The notes beneath the pieces were generated by a model. The model saw only the letters and a list, made by a program, of their open reading frames with translations, did no database searches and was not told where the DNA came from. This document shows positions 38,439 to 46,811 of a stretch of DNA of 49,981 nt, one piece after another (position 1 is the first letter of the stretch; each line of letters opens with the position of its first letter). The DNA is from Phascolarctobacterium_A sp034086985 (lineage in GTDB: Bacteria; Bacillota; Negativicutes; Acidaminococcales; Acidaminococcaceae). The translations under genes and the position numbers were made by a program. Where the stretch lies: NCBI GenBank assembly GCA_034086985.1, contig JAXDZG010000024.1, positions 1 through 49,981 of the forward strand, read 5' to 3'.

Positions 38439-39376
38439 TTATGAAAAGCGATGTCATTGCTGTTGTTTTAGGAGGACCCTCCTCCGAAGCCGAAATTTCC
38501 CGTGTCACCGGCGGAGCCATTGCTGCTGCTCTGAGGGAAAAGGGCTATAATGCCAAGGAGGTAGAGCTGGTGCCCGACCGCCTGATTACTACCCTGCACG
38601 CTATGAACGCCAAGGTGGTGTTCAATGCTGTGCATGGCAAATACGGCGAGGATGGCCGCCTGCAGAGTATTTTAGAGGCAGCAGGCATTCCCTACACCGG
38701 CTGTGGCGTTTTGGCCAGCGCTGTGAGCATGGATAAATCTGCCACCAAGCGTTTTCTGCAATCCGCAGGTATTTCCACACCCCGCTGCCTGATTATCAAT
38801 AAGCGTGAAGCAGGGGATTTGGCTGCCTTGAAGGCGCACATATTGGAAGCCTTCGGCCTGCCCGTAGTTATCAAGGCCGCAACCCAAGGCTCCAGCATCG
38901 GCGTAGTCATTCCTAAGGAAGCAGAGGGCATTGAGCCTGCTTTAAAGGAAGCCTTCTCTTATTCTGAGAATGTTTTAGTGGAAGAATGCATTAAGGGCAA
39001 GGAGCTGACCGTGGCCCTGATGGAGGAAAAGGGCGAGATTAAGCCCCTGCCGGTAATTTGGATTGCGCCTCACAGCGGTGCCTATGATTTCCATTCTAAA
39101 TATACCAAGGGCGCAACGGATTATCATTGCCCGGCTCCCTTAGGAGACGAGGTGAATGCCCATGTGCAAGCTTTAGCTGTAGCAGCCTACAAGGTGTTAG
39201 GCTTAAGCGGCGTAGCCCGCGTCGATGTAATGCTGGACGAGCACAACCAAGGCTATGTGTTAGAGGCCAATACCGTTCCCGGCATGACCGCCACCAGCCT
39301 AGTGCCGAAAGCAGCGGCTGCTGTAGGCATTGCATTCCCTGACCTGTGTGAAAAAATTCTATTAAGTGCAAAGTAG
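38435..39376 (+). CDS. ddl: D-alanine:D-alanine ligase
   Basis: 313 residues, ATP-grasp fold. VLGGPSSEAEIS and NAVHGKYGEDGRLQ at the N terminus, CGVLASAVSMDK, VIKAATQGSSIG, VEECIKGKELTV, and the C-terminal RVDVMLDEHNQGYVLEANTVPGMT. The omega loop HSKYTKGATDYHCPAP retains Tyr, as in true D-Ala-D-Ala enzymes rather than D-lactate ligases. It supplies the dipeptide for MurF. It starts at ATG overlapping the murC stop; a second ATG two codons later is possible. Confidence 0.94.
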   Translation: MIMKSDVIAVVLGGPSSEAEISRVTGGAIAAALREKGYNAKEVELVPDRLITTLHAMNAKVVFNAVHGKYGEDGRLQSILEAAGIPYTGCGVLASAVSMDKSATKRFLQSAGISTPRCLIINKREAGDLAALKAHILEAFGLPVVIKAATQGSSIGVVIPKEAEGIEPALKEAFSYSENVLVEECIKGKELTVALMEEKGEIKPLPVIWIAPHSGAYDFHSKYTKGATDYHCPAPLGDEVNAHVQALAVAAYKVLGLSGVARVDVMLDEHNQGYVLEANTVPGMTATSLVPKAAAAVGIAFPDLCEKILLSAK

Positions 39377-39438
39377 AAACTATAAGTTAATAATGTTTAT
39401 ATCCTGGAGCGAATAGAAATTTTAGCTTATGAGTGGTT

Positions 39439-39515
39439 GGTACAATAGAAGCAAGGTTTCGAAAACGTTGATCATTCTGCGAACAGATTGGACACCGCAG
39501 CTTCGTGATTGTACC
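39439..39515. other. Candidate structured RNA between ddl and ftsQ
   Basis: In the 222-base gap, GGTACAAT (39439-39446) pairs with ATTGTACC (39508-39515), and just inside GAAGC (39448-39452) pairs with GCTTC (39500-39504). The enclosed part holds a small GTTT/AAAC hairpin near 39456-39466 and TGCG/CGCA (39478-39481 with 39496-39499), giving a branched shape. No T-run follows. I do not recognise a known riboswitch. Confidence 0.4.
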
Positions 39516-39598
39516 CCACGAAATAAGCGTTAAGAAATTTCTTTTGAGTGGAAGGATATAAATATTATTAACCGTTTAATTTGAAGGGAGGCGGTGGA

Positions 39599-40375
39599 AT
39601 GGTTACTATGCAGGAACGCTTGCGCCAGCATAAACGTCGCAGACGTATTCGCTTTGTGTGCCGCTTTGCTGTGTTGGCGTTGACTGTGTATGGCCTCTAC
39701 ACTGGCTGGCACTACATCCACCAGCCGGGATTGGCCATCGGCACCATCACCATCCACGGCTCCAGCCTTCTCAGCGAAAAAGAAGCCATCGAGCTGGGCG
39801 GCAGTGCGCCGCCCTTCAACTTCTTTAACGTGAGCCGTAGTCGGCTGCTGGAAGCCTTAAAGCACGATATACGCTTTCAGAATCCCAGAGTGGACTACCA
39901 CTGGCCCACCAACTACGAGGTCTATGTCCAGGAGCGTGAGCCCGCCCTTTACGTGGCCAACTCCTACCGCAGCTACCTGCAGCTGGACTACAACGGCCTC
40001 ATCATGAAGGTCACCACCAGCATCCCCGATGCCAAGGCTCCAGTTTTGGCCGGTGCCCAATGCGGCAACGTTTTTTTAGGGGATAAGGTGGATAATCAAA
40101 ACGTTATCCATATCCTGCAGTTTTTGCAGCAGCTCAGCGGGGAGGCCCGCGACCGCATAGCCGAAATCGCCATCGACAATCGTCAGGAGGCCAAGCTACG
40201 CTTGCGCAATAGCTTTCCCATTCTGCTGGGGCCTGTAAGCAAGCTGCCGGAAAAGGCGGAGCTTTTTATGACCGTCTTTAACGAGATAAAAAATAAAAAT
40301 ATTCAAGCTGAATATATTGATTTAACCTTTGCTAAACCATACATTAAGCTGATACCTAAAGAGAAGAAAAAATGA
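39599..40375 (+). CDS. ftsQ: Cell division protein FtsQ/DivIB
   Basis: 258 residues. Basic cytosolic N terminus (RQHKRRRRIRF), one membrane helix (about 24-40), POTRA domain starting IGTITIHGSSLLSEKEAIEL and the beta domain with DYHWPTNYEVYVQEREPALYV. The ATG at 39599 follows GGGAGGCGG. It links FtsL/DivIC to the divisome and supports septal wall synthesis. It is first after a gap containing a possible structured RNA; DUF881 follows after 10 bases. Confidence 0.9.
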   Translation: MVTMQERLRQHKRRRRIRFVCRFAVLALTVYGLYTGWHYIHQPGLAIGTITIHGSSLLSEKEAIELGGSAPPFNFFNVSRSRLLEALKHDIRFQNPRVDYHWPTNYEVYVQEREPALYVANSYRSYLQLDYNGLIMKVTTSIPDAKAPVLAGAQCGNVFLGDKVDNQNVIHILQFLQQLSGEARDRIAEIAIDNRQEAKLRLRNSFPILLGPVSKLPEKAELFMTVFNEIKNKNIQAEYIDLTFAKPYIKLIPKEKKK

Positions 40376-40385
40376 GGGTGGAAGA

Positions 40386-41093
40386 ATGAAGAAAATTTTT
40401 ACTATGGATCTACAGGGCAAGATTTTAATTGCCATGGTATTCATGGTGTTAGGCTTTATGCTTTCCGTACAGTATAAGGTCACGGTACAGCAAAGGACCA
40501 TCCGCATGGACAGGGTGGAGGATTTGTCCGAGCGCTTAAAGACTATGGAAACAGAAAACAAGCACCTGCTGCAGGAAATCAATGAGCTGCGCAAAAAGGG
40601 TGCGGATAGAGCTAAGGACCATGGTCAGGAGCGCCTAGAGCTCCTGGCAGGTACCACTCCCGTAGAGGGCGCAGGCATTGAAATCGTGCTGGACGATAGC
40701 ACCATTCCTAAAAAGGCCAATGAAAACCCCAACCTGTACATCATTCATGACGAGGATTTGCTCAGAGTGCTCAACGAGCTCAGAGCTGCCGGTGCCGAGG
40801 CTATTTCCCTCAACGACCAGCGCATTGTGGCCATGAGCGAGGTGCGCTGCGCCGGTCCCACAGTTTCAGTAAATAATGTGCGTAGTGCTCCGCCCTATGT
40901 GATTAAGGCTATCGGCGCGCCCAAAACCTTGACCAGCGCTTTGCGGTTAAGAGGTGGCGTGGTAGAAACCTTTGAATTCTGGGGCATTCAGGTGAAGATT
41001 AAGTCCCAGGATAAGGTGCATATTCCTGCGCTCAAAGCGCCCCGTAATTTTGAATTTGCCAAGAGCGTTGAGGCCAAGGAGGGAGAAAAATGA
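40386..41093 (+). CDS. DUF881 (YlxW-like) division-associated protein
   Basis: 235 residues. One N-terminal membrane helix (ILIAMVFMVLGFMLS), a coiled coil (EDLSERLKTMETENKHLLQ), then the DUF881 domain with GAGIEIVLDDS, YIIHDEDLLRVLNELRAAGAEA and the SLNDQRIVAMSEVRCAGP signature. Its genes habitually lie between ftsQ and ftsZ in Firmicutes; the molecular role is unknown. Its stop overlaps the next start (ATGA). Confidence 0.9.
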   Translation: MKKIFTMDLQGKILIAMVFMVLGFMLSVQYKVTVQQRTIRMDRVEDLSERLKTMETENKHLLQEINELRKKGADRAKDHGQERLELLAGTTPVEGAGIEIVLDDSTIPKKANENPNLYIIHDEDLLRVLNELRAAGAEAISLNDQRIVAMSEVRCAGPTVSVNNVRSAPPYVIKAIGAPKTLTSALRLRGGVVETFEFWGIQVKIKSQDKVHIPALKAPRNFEFAKSVEAKEGEK

Positions 41094-41422
41094 TTTTTGC
41101 TGCCGTTATTGGCCTTGTCATCGGCGTTATTGCCGGCATTTATTGTCCCTACAGCGTGCCGCCTGAATACGCTCGCCTTTTGGCGGTGGCAGTGATGGCG
41201 GGTCTGGATGCGGTGTTAGGCGGTATTCGCGCTTCCATGGCCAGCACTTATGATACGGGGGTCTTCATCTCCGGTTTCTTTATTAATGGTATCTTAGCTG
41301 CCTTTTTATGCTATGCAGGCAATATGATCGGCATCGATTTATACATGGTTGCCATTTTGATTTTTGGTATGCGTATCTTCCAAAATATTGGCGTTATTCG
41401 CAGATTGTATATGGGAAAATAA
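41090..41422 (+). CDS. Small basic membrane protein Sbp (DUF1290)
   Basis: 110 residues with three membrane helices: the N-terminal VIGLVIGVIAGIY, a middle segment after LDAVLGGIRASMASTYDT, and a C-terminal one ending GMRIFQNIGVIRRL. This is the DUF1290/Sbp pattern found next to DUF881 before ftsZ in many Firmicutes. Role in division assumed from position. It is coupled to DUF881. ftsA, often found here in other lineages, is not present. Confidence 0.9.
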   Translation: MIFAAVIGLVIGVIAGIYCPYSVPPEYARLLAVAVMAGLDAVLGGIRASMASTYDTGVFISGFFINGILAAFLCYAGNMIGIDLYMVAILIFGMRIFQNIGVIRRLYMGK

Positions 41423-41522
41423 ATTTTCTCGACTAGCAGGAAAAATGGCATAGGATGTGGAACAATACTAAATCTAGATGTTTATCAATGATCATACCCA
41501 ATATTTAAGGGGGACGTAGAAT

Positions 41523-42599
41523 ATGTTTGATGATGTGGCAACTACCTTTGAAAATTTGGCCAATATTAAGGTTATTGGCGTAGGTGGCGGCGGTAATAAT
41601 GCTGTCAACAGAATGATTGCGGCAGGCGTGCGCGGCGTAGAATTTATCGCTGTGAACTGCGATGCCCAAGCCTTGCTTTTGTCCAAGGCAGAAAACAAAA
41701 TCCAAATCGGCGAAAAGCTGACCAAGGGCCTGGGCGCTGGCGCTAATCCGGAAATCGGCGAAAAGGCCTGTGAGGAATCCCGTGAGCAAATCGTGGAAGC
41801 ACTGAAGGGTGCGGACATGGTTTTCGTAACCGCTGGTATGGGCGGTGGCACCGGCACTGGTGCAGCTCATGTGGTAGCAGAATGTGCAAAAGAAGTAGGC
41901 GCCCTCACTGTGGGCGTTGTAACCAAGCCCTTCATGTTTGAAGGTCGCCGTCGTATGAACCAAGCAGAAAACGGCATTGTGAAGTTGAAGGAAAAGGTTG
42001 ATACCTTGATTACCATCCCCAATGACCGCTTGCTGCAGGTTATTGACCGTCGCACCTCCATGCTGGATGCCTTCCGCATTGCCGACGACGTGCTGCGTCA
42101 AGGCGTGCAGGGTATTTCCGACTTGATTGGTGTACCCGGCCTCATTAACGCGGACTTTGCCGACGTCAAGACCATTATGACCAACGCAGGCAGCGCTCTC
42201 ATGGGCATTGGCACTGCTAAGGGCGAGGGTGGCGCTAAGGCTGCGGCTGAGGCTGCTATTAAGAGCCCGCTCTTGGAGGCTTCTGTGGACGGCGCTATGG
42301 GCGTGCTGTTCAATATTACTGGCGGCAAGGAGCTATCTCTGTTCGACGTAACCGAAGCTTCTCAAATCATCACCGAGGCTGTAGACCCCAACGCCAATAT
42401 TATCTTTGGTGCTGTGATTGACGAGGCTTTGGAGGATGAAATCCGCGTAACTGTAATTGCTACCGGCTTTGAAAAGAAAAACCCGACTCTGAAGAACGCA
42501 ACCACCATTAAGAGCCCCGAAGCAGAAAAGAGACCCAGCTCCGGCGTGATTAATGGCTTTAACGGCGGCAACGAGATTCCGCCCTGGCTGCGCAGATAA
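41523..42599 (+). CDS. ftsZ: Cell division tubulin FtsZ
   Basis: 358 residues. GVGGGGNNAVNRM, GTP signature GGGTGTGAAHVVAE near 100-113, NDRLLQVIDR and NADFADVKTIM, then a short linker of roughly 30 residues. The C-terminal peptide is EIPPWLRR, the usual anchor for FtsA, SepF or ZapD-type partners. It polymerises into the Z ring. GGGGGAC precedes the ATG. The 100-base gap before it shows no clear promoter. Confidence 0.97.
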   Translation: MFDDVATTFENLANIKVIGVGGGGNNAVNRMIAAGVRGVEFIAVNCDAQALLLSKAENKIQIGEKLTKGLGAGANPEIGEKACEESREQIVEALKGADMVFVTAGMGGGTGTGAAHVVAECAKEVGALTVGVVTKPFMFEGRRRMNQAENGIVKLKEKVDTLITIPNDRLLQVIDRRTSMLDAFRIADDVLRQGVQGISDLIGVPGLINADFADVKTIMTNAGSALMGIGTAKGEGGAKAAAEAAIKSPLLEASVDGAMGVLFNITGGKELSLFDVTEASQIITEAVDPNANIIFGAVIDEALEDEIRVTVIATGFEKKNPTLKNATTIKSPEAEKRPSSGVINGFNGGNEIPPWLRR

Positions 42600-42682
42600 T
42601 TAACGCTTGTAAAGCTTGCCTTGATAGACCCCATAGGCCCTTATATCCATTGATTCCTTGAGAACCTTAGGAGGAAAACAGT

Positions 42683-43147
42683 ATGAAGTGTCCATTTTGC
42701 TCGTATCGAGACAGTCGTGTTATAGATAGTCGTGCCGTAGAGGATGGCACCTCCATCCGGCGGCGGCGGGAGTGCCCCGATTGTGGGCGTCGTTTTACGA
42801 CCTACGAAAAATACGAGGAGACTCCCTTGGTAGTAAGCAAAAAGGATGGACGCAGGGAGCTGTTTGAGTCTAAGAAGCTCTTGGGCGGCTTATTAAAGGC
42901 CTTTGAAAAACGCCCCGTGCCCTATGAAAAGGTGCAGGAAATAGCCGATAGTGTGGAGCGTGAGCTGCGCATGAACGGCGAGAGCGAGGTGGAAAGCAGC
43001 CGCATCGGCGAGCTGGTGATGCAGCATCTTGAGGAAACCGACCAGATTGCTTACGTGCGCTTTGCTTCTGTCTACCGTCAGTTTGCAGATGTGAAGAATT
43101 TCATGCAGGAGCTGGAGCGCATTATGCACAAGGGCAAGCAGGAATAA
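42683..43147 (+). CDS. nrdR: Ribonucleotide reductase repressor NrdR
   Basis: 154 residues, full length. Zinc ribbon MKCPFCSYRDSRVIDSR and RRECPDCGRRFTTYEKYE, then an ATP-cone with VVSKKDGRRELFESKKLLGG. It senses ATP/dATP and represses nrd genes by binding NrdR boxes. AGGAGG lies 7 bases before the ATG. It ends the same-direction run from mraZ, followed by a strong terminator. Confidence 0.96.
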   Translation: MKCPFCSYRDSRVIDSRAVEDGTSIRRRRECPDCGRRFTTYEKYEETPLVVSKKDGRRELFESKKLLGGLLKAFEKRPVPYEKVQEIADSVERELRMNGESEVESSRIGELVMQHLEETDQIAYVRFASVYRQFADVKNFMQELERIMHKGKQE

Positions 43148-43175
43148 ATTTGGTAAATTTTAAAGCAAAAAAGTA

Positions 43176-43205
43176 GGAGATAGGCGCAGAGCCTATCTCC
43201 TTTTT
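43176..43205 (+). terminator. Terminator after nrdR
   Basis: GGAGATAGGC (43176-43185) pairs with GCCTATCTCC (43191-43200), then TTTTT. Confidence 0.9.
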
Positions 43206-43220
43206 CATTCTATTATATTG

Positions 43221-43330
43221 CGAACTGCTGTTTCGAGTAACATTTTGTTACTCTGGTCGTCTTTATGCAGTCGTAGTCACGTATTTTTTGTACGAACTGC
43301 TGTTTCAAGTAACGTTTCGTTACCCCAGAC
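43221..43330. repeat. Direct repeat of a 38-bp hairpin unit
   Basis: Units at 43221-43258 and 43293-43330 both start CGAACTGCTGTTTC and contain a short hairpin (GAGTAAC/GTTACTC in the first, GTAACG/CGTTAC in the second). Changes in the loops keep pairing. They fill the space between the nrdR terminator and the thrS promoter; no role visible. Confidence 0.5.
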
Positions 43331-43347
43331 TTTTTTCTAGTGAAACC

Positions 43348-43375
43348 TTGACAAGTTCTAAGAGTGTGCTATAAT
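43348..43375 (+). promoter_or_regulatory. Promoter of thrS
   Basis: TTGACA (43348-43353), 16 bases, TATAAT (43370-43375): both boxes perfect. Confidence 0.85.
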
Positions 43376-43395
43376 TACAACATAAGTTAATAACA

Positions 43396-43660
43396 AACAG
43401 TAATGCGAAGGAACTGCTTGCGGGATATCCCCACAGAAAATGCCGCCTAGGCTGAGAGCGGCAGGGTAATACGTGGAGCGCACCGCCTTCAAACTGACTG
43501 CGGAACGCATTTTCTGAGTGTTAGTATGCCAGTCCGTACTATCGGCGTTAACGATACCGAGTGGGCGTATGTCACTACATGCGTCAATGAGGGTGGAACC
43601 GCGGAGAACTCCGTCCCTTGGTGTGGGATTGGGGTTTATTTTTTTGCCCGGATATTTCCC
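43396..43660 (+). promoter_or_regulatory. T-box riboswitch upstream of thrS
   Basis: The invariant T-box segment GGGTGGAACCGCGG lies at 43591-43604, pairing partner of the uncharged tRNA acceptor end. Stem I is closed by AATGCG (near 43402) with CGCATT (near 43506). Both ACC (43482-43484) and ACT (43497-43499) are Thr codons on its 3' side; the second lies closer to the expected specifier loop. A GC-rich stretch and a T-run (about 43637-43645) form the regulated terminator. It raises thrS expression when tRNA-Thr is uncharged. Confidence 0.88.
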
Positions 43661-43695
43661 ACACAGTTCAGATACATTAATAGGAGGCAAAGACA

Positions 43696-45489
43696 ATGTC
43701 TGAAGAAAAACAATTTACCTTTGAAAACAAAGAATATCGCAAAACCTATTGGCATACCTGCTCCCACGTGCTGGCTCAGGCTATGAAAAGATTGCATCCC
43801 GATGTAAAGCTGGCCATCGGCCCCAGCATCGATAACGGCTTCTACTATGATTTCGATACTCCGGCTCCCTTCACTCCCGATGATTTGGCAGCTCTGGAAG
43901 CAGAAATGCGCAAGATTTGCAAGGAAAAGCTGAAATTAGAGCGCTTTGAGCTGCCCCGTGAGGAAGCTATTAAATTCATGGAAGAAAAAGACGAGCCCTA
44001 CAAGGTGGAGCTTATCAACGATTTGCCGGAGGACGCTGTCATCAGCTTCTACAAGCAAGGCGACTTCACCGATCTGTGCGCCGGTCCCCACCTGGACTCC
44101 ACTGGTCGCATTAAGGGCAACGCCATTAAGCTGACCAGCGCTACCGGCGCTTACTGGCGTGGTGATTCTAAACGCAAAATGCTGCAGCGTATTTACGGCG
44201 TAGCCTTCCCCAAGAAGGAAGAGCTGGACGCATATCTGGCGCAGCAGGCTGAAGCCCTGAAGCGTGACCACAATAAGCTGGGCCGTGATTTGGAATATTT
44301 CACCACCGTGGATTATATTGGCCAAGGTCTGCCCATTTTGCTGCCGAAGGGTGCCCGCGTAATCCAACTGTTGCAACGCTGGATTGAGGATGTGGAGCAA
44401 AAGCGTGGCTATCTCTTGACCAAGACTCCGCTTATGGCTAAGCGTGATTTGTATCGTATTTCCGGTCACTGGGATCACTATCTGGACGGCATGTTTATTT
44501 TGGGTGATCCTCATGACGAAACCAAGGAATGCTTCGCTCTGCGTCCCATGACCTGCCCCTTCCAATATCAGGTTTTCCTGAACCGTCAACGCTCCTATCG
44601 TGAGCTGCCCATGCGCTTAGGCGAAACCTCCACCCTGTTCCGCAACGAGGACAGCGGCGAGATGCACGGCCTGATCCGCGTGCGTCAATTCACTATTTCG
44701 GAGGGCCATTTGATTCTGCGTCCGGACCAGCTGGAAGAAGAATTCAAGGGCTGCCTGGATTTGGCAAAATATGTGCTGGATACCGTGGGCATGCTGGATA
44801 AATGCACCTTCCGCTTCAGCCAATGGGACCCTGCTAACCCCAATAATAAATATGAGGGCACCGCAGAGCAATGGGAGCACGCACAAAATGTTATGGGCAA
44901 AATCCTGGACGATTTGGGCGTAAACTACGAAATCGGTATCGATGAAGCCGCCTTCTACGGACCCAAGCTGGATATTCAATTCCACAATGTGTTCGGCAAG
45001 GAGGATACCATCGTCACCATCCAAATCGATATGCTGCTGGCTGAAAGATTCGGCATGTACTATGTGGATGAAAATGGCGAAAAGAAGCTGCCCTACATCA
45101 TTCACCGTACTTCCCTGGGCTGCTACGAGCGTACTCTGGCTTACTTGATCGAGACCTATGCCGGCGCGCTGCCCACCTGGATGGCTCCGGAGCAGGTACG
45201 CTTCCTGCCCGTAACCGATCGCGCCGCTGATTATTGCTACGATTTGGCTCGCAAGCTGGAGGCTGATGGCTACCGCGTGACCGTGGACGCTCGCAACGAA
45301 AAGATTGGCAAGAAGATTCGCGAAGGCCAGCTGGAAAAGGTTCCCTATATGCTGGTTGTGGGCGATCGTGATATGGAAAACAAGACTGTCTCCCCGCGTA
45401 ACCGCACCGAGGGCGACATGGGCGCTATGAGCTTTGAAGCCTTTGAAGCCATCCTGAAGGATGTAGTGGAATCTAAAGCAAAAAAATAA
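43696..45489 (+). CDS. thrS: Threonyl-tRNA synthetase, form without TGS domain
   Basis: 597 residues against about 640 for the common form. The N-terminal TGS domain is missing: the editing domain starts at once with HTCSHVLAQAM (H20, H24) and LCAGPHLDSTG. The class II core keeps the zinc ligands in MTCPF, SEGHLIL and IIHRTSLG, motif 2 FRNEDSGEMHGL, and the anticodon-binding domain at the C terminus. It charges tRNA-Thr and edits Ser-tRNA-Thr. AGGAGGC precedes the ATG. Controlled by the T-box upstream. Confidence 0.95.
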   Translation: MSEEKQFTFENKEYRKTYWHTCSHVLAQAMKRLHPDVKLAIGPSIDNGFYYDFDTPAPFTPDDLAALEAEMRKICKEKLKLERFELPREEAIKFMEEKDEPYKVELINDLPEDAVISFYKQGDFTDLCAGPHLDSTGRIKGNAIKLTSATGAYWRGDSKRKMLQRIYGVAFPKKEELDAYLAQQAEALKRDHNKLGRDLEYFTTVDYIGQGLPILLPKGARVIQLLQRWIEDVEQKRGYLLTKTPLMAKRDLYRISGHWDHYLDGMFILGDPHDETKECFALRPMTCPFQYQVFLNRQRSYRELPMRLGETSTLFRNEDSGEMHGLIRVRQFTISEGHLILRPDQLEEEFKGCLDLAKYVLDTVGMLDKCTFRFSQWDPANPNNKYEGTAEQWEHAQNVMGKILDDLGVNYEIGIDEAAFYGPKLDIQFHNVFGKEDTIVTIQIDMLLAERFGMYYVDENGEKKLPYIIHRTSLGCYERTLAYLIETYAGALPTWMAPEQVRFLPVTDRAADYCYDLARKLEADGYRVTVDARNEKIGKKIREGQLEKVPYMLVVGDRDMENKTVSPRNRTEGDMGAMSFEAFEAILKDVVESKAKK

Positions 45490-45497
45490 AATAATTG

Positions 45498-45526
45498 TTG
45501 ACACAAACTTTACAATATGGTATCAT
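45498..45526 (+). promoter_or_regulatory. Promoter of infC-rpmI-rplT
   Basis: TTGACA (45498-45503), 17 bases, TATCAT (45521-45526), just after the thrS stop. Confidence 0.75.
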
Positions 45527-45529
45527 ATT

Positions 45530-45660
45530 CAGGTAACAAAGCAGAAGCCTCCCGCTTCTCACCTTGCGGTCAGCACTCGACAGGGTTGGATATGATATTT
45601 TTCTGCGGGTGGATTATGTTCTGCCCGCTTTTATTTTTGTAAGCAGTCCGCTTACCTAGT
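45530..45660 (+). promoter_or_regulatory. infC leader, probably L20-type autoregulatory
   Basis: A 150-base leader precedes infC. GCAGAAGC and GCTTCTC arms form a hairpin around CTCCC (about 45541-45560), CACCTTGCGGTCAGCACTCG follows, and GCGGG/CCCGC (about 45604-45638) with TTTTATTTTTG forms an attenuator. L20 binds such leaders in Firmicutes and causes early termination. Assignment rests on position and pattern. Confidence 0.65.
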
Positions 45661-45680
45661 GTCCCTGGAGGTGAATTGTC

Positions 45681-46199
45681 ATAGCCAAAGAAAGCTTGCG
45701 TATCAACGAAGAGATTCGTGCGCGTGAAGTGCGTGTTATTACTGCTGATGGCGAACAGCTTGGCATTATGTCCGGTCGTGCAGCCCAACAACTGGCAGTG
45801 GAAAGACATTTAGATTTAGTTGAGATTGCTCCCACAGCGAAACCGCCCGTGTGCAAAATTATGGACTACGGCAAGTTCCGTTACGAGCAACAAAAACGTG
45901 AAAAGGAAGCCCGTAAGAAGCAAAAAACCTTCGACATTAAAGAAGTGAAGCTGCGCCCCGGTATCGAGGACCATGACTTTAACGTTAAGTACAAGAATGC
46001 GGTTCGCTTCCTGGAAGATGGCGACAAGGTAAAGGTCACCATCATGTTCCGTGGCCGCGAGCTGTCCCATCCTGAGCTTGGCGAAGTACTGCTGAACAAA
46101 ATGGCAGAGCAGTTAAAAGAAATTGCCGTTGTTGAAAGAGTGCCCAAATTAGAAGGCAAAAACATGATTATGATTGTTGCGCCTAAACCTGCTAAATAA
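45681..46199 (+). CDS. infC: Translation initiation factor IF-3
   Basis: 172 residues if begun at ATA 45681, which is 9 bases after GGAGG and gives the normal N terminus (xAKESLRINEEIRA). No ATG, GTG or TTG start fits: the in-frame TTG at 45696 would cut the conserved start and is poorly spaced. An in-frame ATT at 45675 is only 3 bases from GGAGG. IF-3 is known to police rare AUU/AUC/AUA starts and thereby its own synthesis. N domain GIMSGRAAQQLAVERHLDLVE... and C domain VKVTIMFRGRELSHPELG are complete. Confidence 0.92.
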   Translation: MAKESLRINEEIRAREVRVITADGEQLGIMSGRAAQQLAVERHLDLVEIAPTAKPPVCKIMDYGKFRYEQQKREKEARKKQKTFDIKEVKLRPGIEDHDFNVKYKNAVRFLEDGDKVKVTIMFRGRELSHPELGEVLLNKMAEQLKEIAVVERVPKLEGKNMIMIVAPKPAK

Positions 46200-46216
46200 T
46201 AGAGGAGGAAATAACC

Positions 46217-46414
46217 ATGCCGAAAATGAAAACCCGTAGAGCTGCTGCAAAGCGCTTCAAGAAAACCGCTTCTGGTGAATTCAAACATTTTAAAAACTTC
46301 AAGAGCCACATTCTCGAACATAAATCTCCTGCACGTAAGAGAAACCTGCGCAAAGCAGCTCTGGTTCACAAGACTGACAAAGAGCATGTTGCAAAGATGC
46401 TCCCCTACGCTTAA
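46217..46414 (+). CDS. rpmI: Ribosomal protein L35
   Basis: 65 residues, full length: PKMKTRRAAAKRFKKTASGE at the start and KSPARKRNLRKAALV later, the standard bL35 text. It is a component of the 50S subunit. GAGGAGG precedes the ATG. It lies 17 bases after infC. Confidence 0.97.
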   Translation: MPKMKTRRAAAKRFKKTASGEFKHFKNFKSHILEHKSPARKRNLRKAALVHKTDKEHVAKMLPYA

Positions 46415-46445
46415 TTATTAGAGATTTTAAAGGAGGATATTACAA

Positions 46446-46799
46446 ATGGCAAGAGTTAAAGTGGGCGTAACCGCTCATCGTCGTCATAAACACATTCTGA
46501 AACTGGCTAAAGGCTACTATGGTTCTCGCAGCAAACAATTCAAAAAAGCTAACGAGCTGGTAATGAAAGCTCTCAGCTATGCACGTCGTGACCGTCGCGC
46601 TAAGAAGCGTGAATTCCGTCGTCTGTGGATCGCTCGTATCAACGCTGCTACCCGTGCTAACGGCATGAGCTACAGCCGTTTCATCTGCGGCCTGTCCAAG
46701 GCTGGCATCAACCTGAACCGCAAAGTTCTGGCTGACATGGCTATTTTCGACGCAGCTGCATTTGCTAAATTGGTAGAAGCAGCTAAGGCAGCACTGTAA
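46446..46799 (+). CDS. rplT: Ribosomal protein L20
   Basis: 117 residues, full length: ARVKVGVTAHRRHKHILKLA, GYYGSRSKQFKKANE, RRDRRAKKREFRRLWIARIN, GMSYSRFICGL. bL20 is needed for early 50S assembly and in many Firmicutes represses its own operon by binding the infC leader, as the leader here suggests. AAAGGAGG precedes the ATG; a terminator follows. Confidence 0.97.
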   Translation: MARVKVGVTAHRRHKHILKLAKGYYGSRSKQFKKANELVMKALSYARRDRRAKKREFRRLWIARINAATRANGMSYSRFICGLSKAGINLNRKVLADMAIFDAAAFAKLVEAAKAAL

Positions 46800-46811
46800 G
46801 ATTAAAACTGA

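Noticed and set aside
43518..43786. Open frames upstream of and overlapping thrS
   Set aside because: They lie in the T-box and its terminator; the RNA motif explains the conservation.
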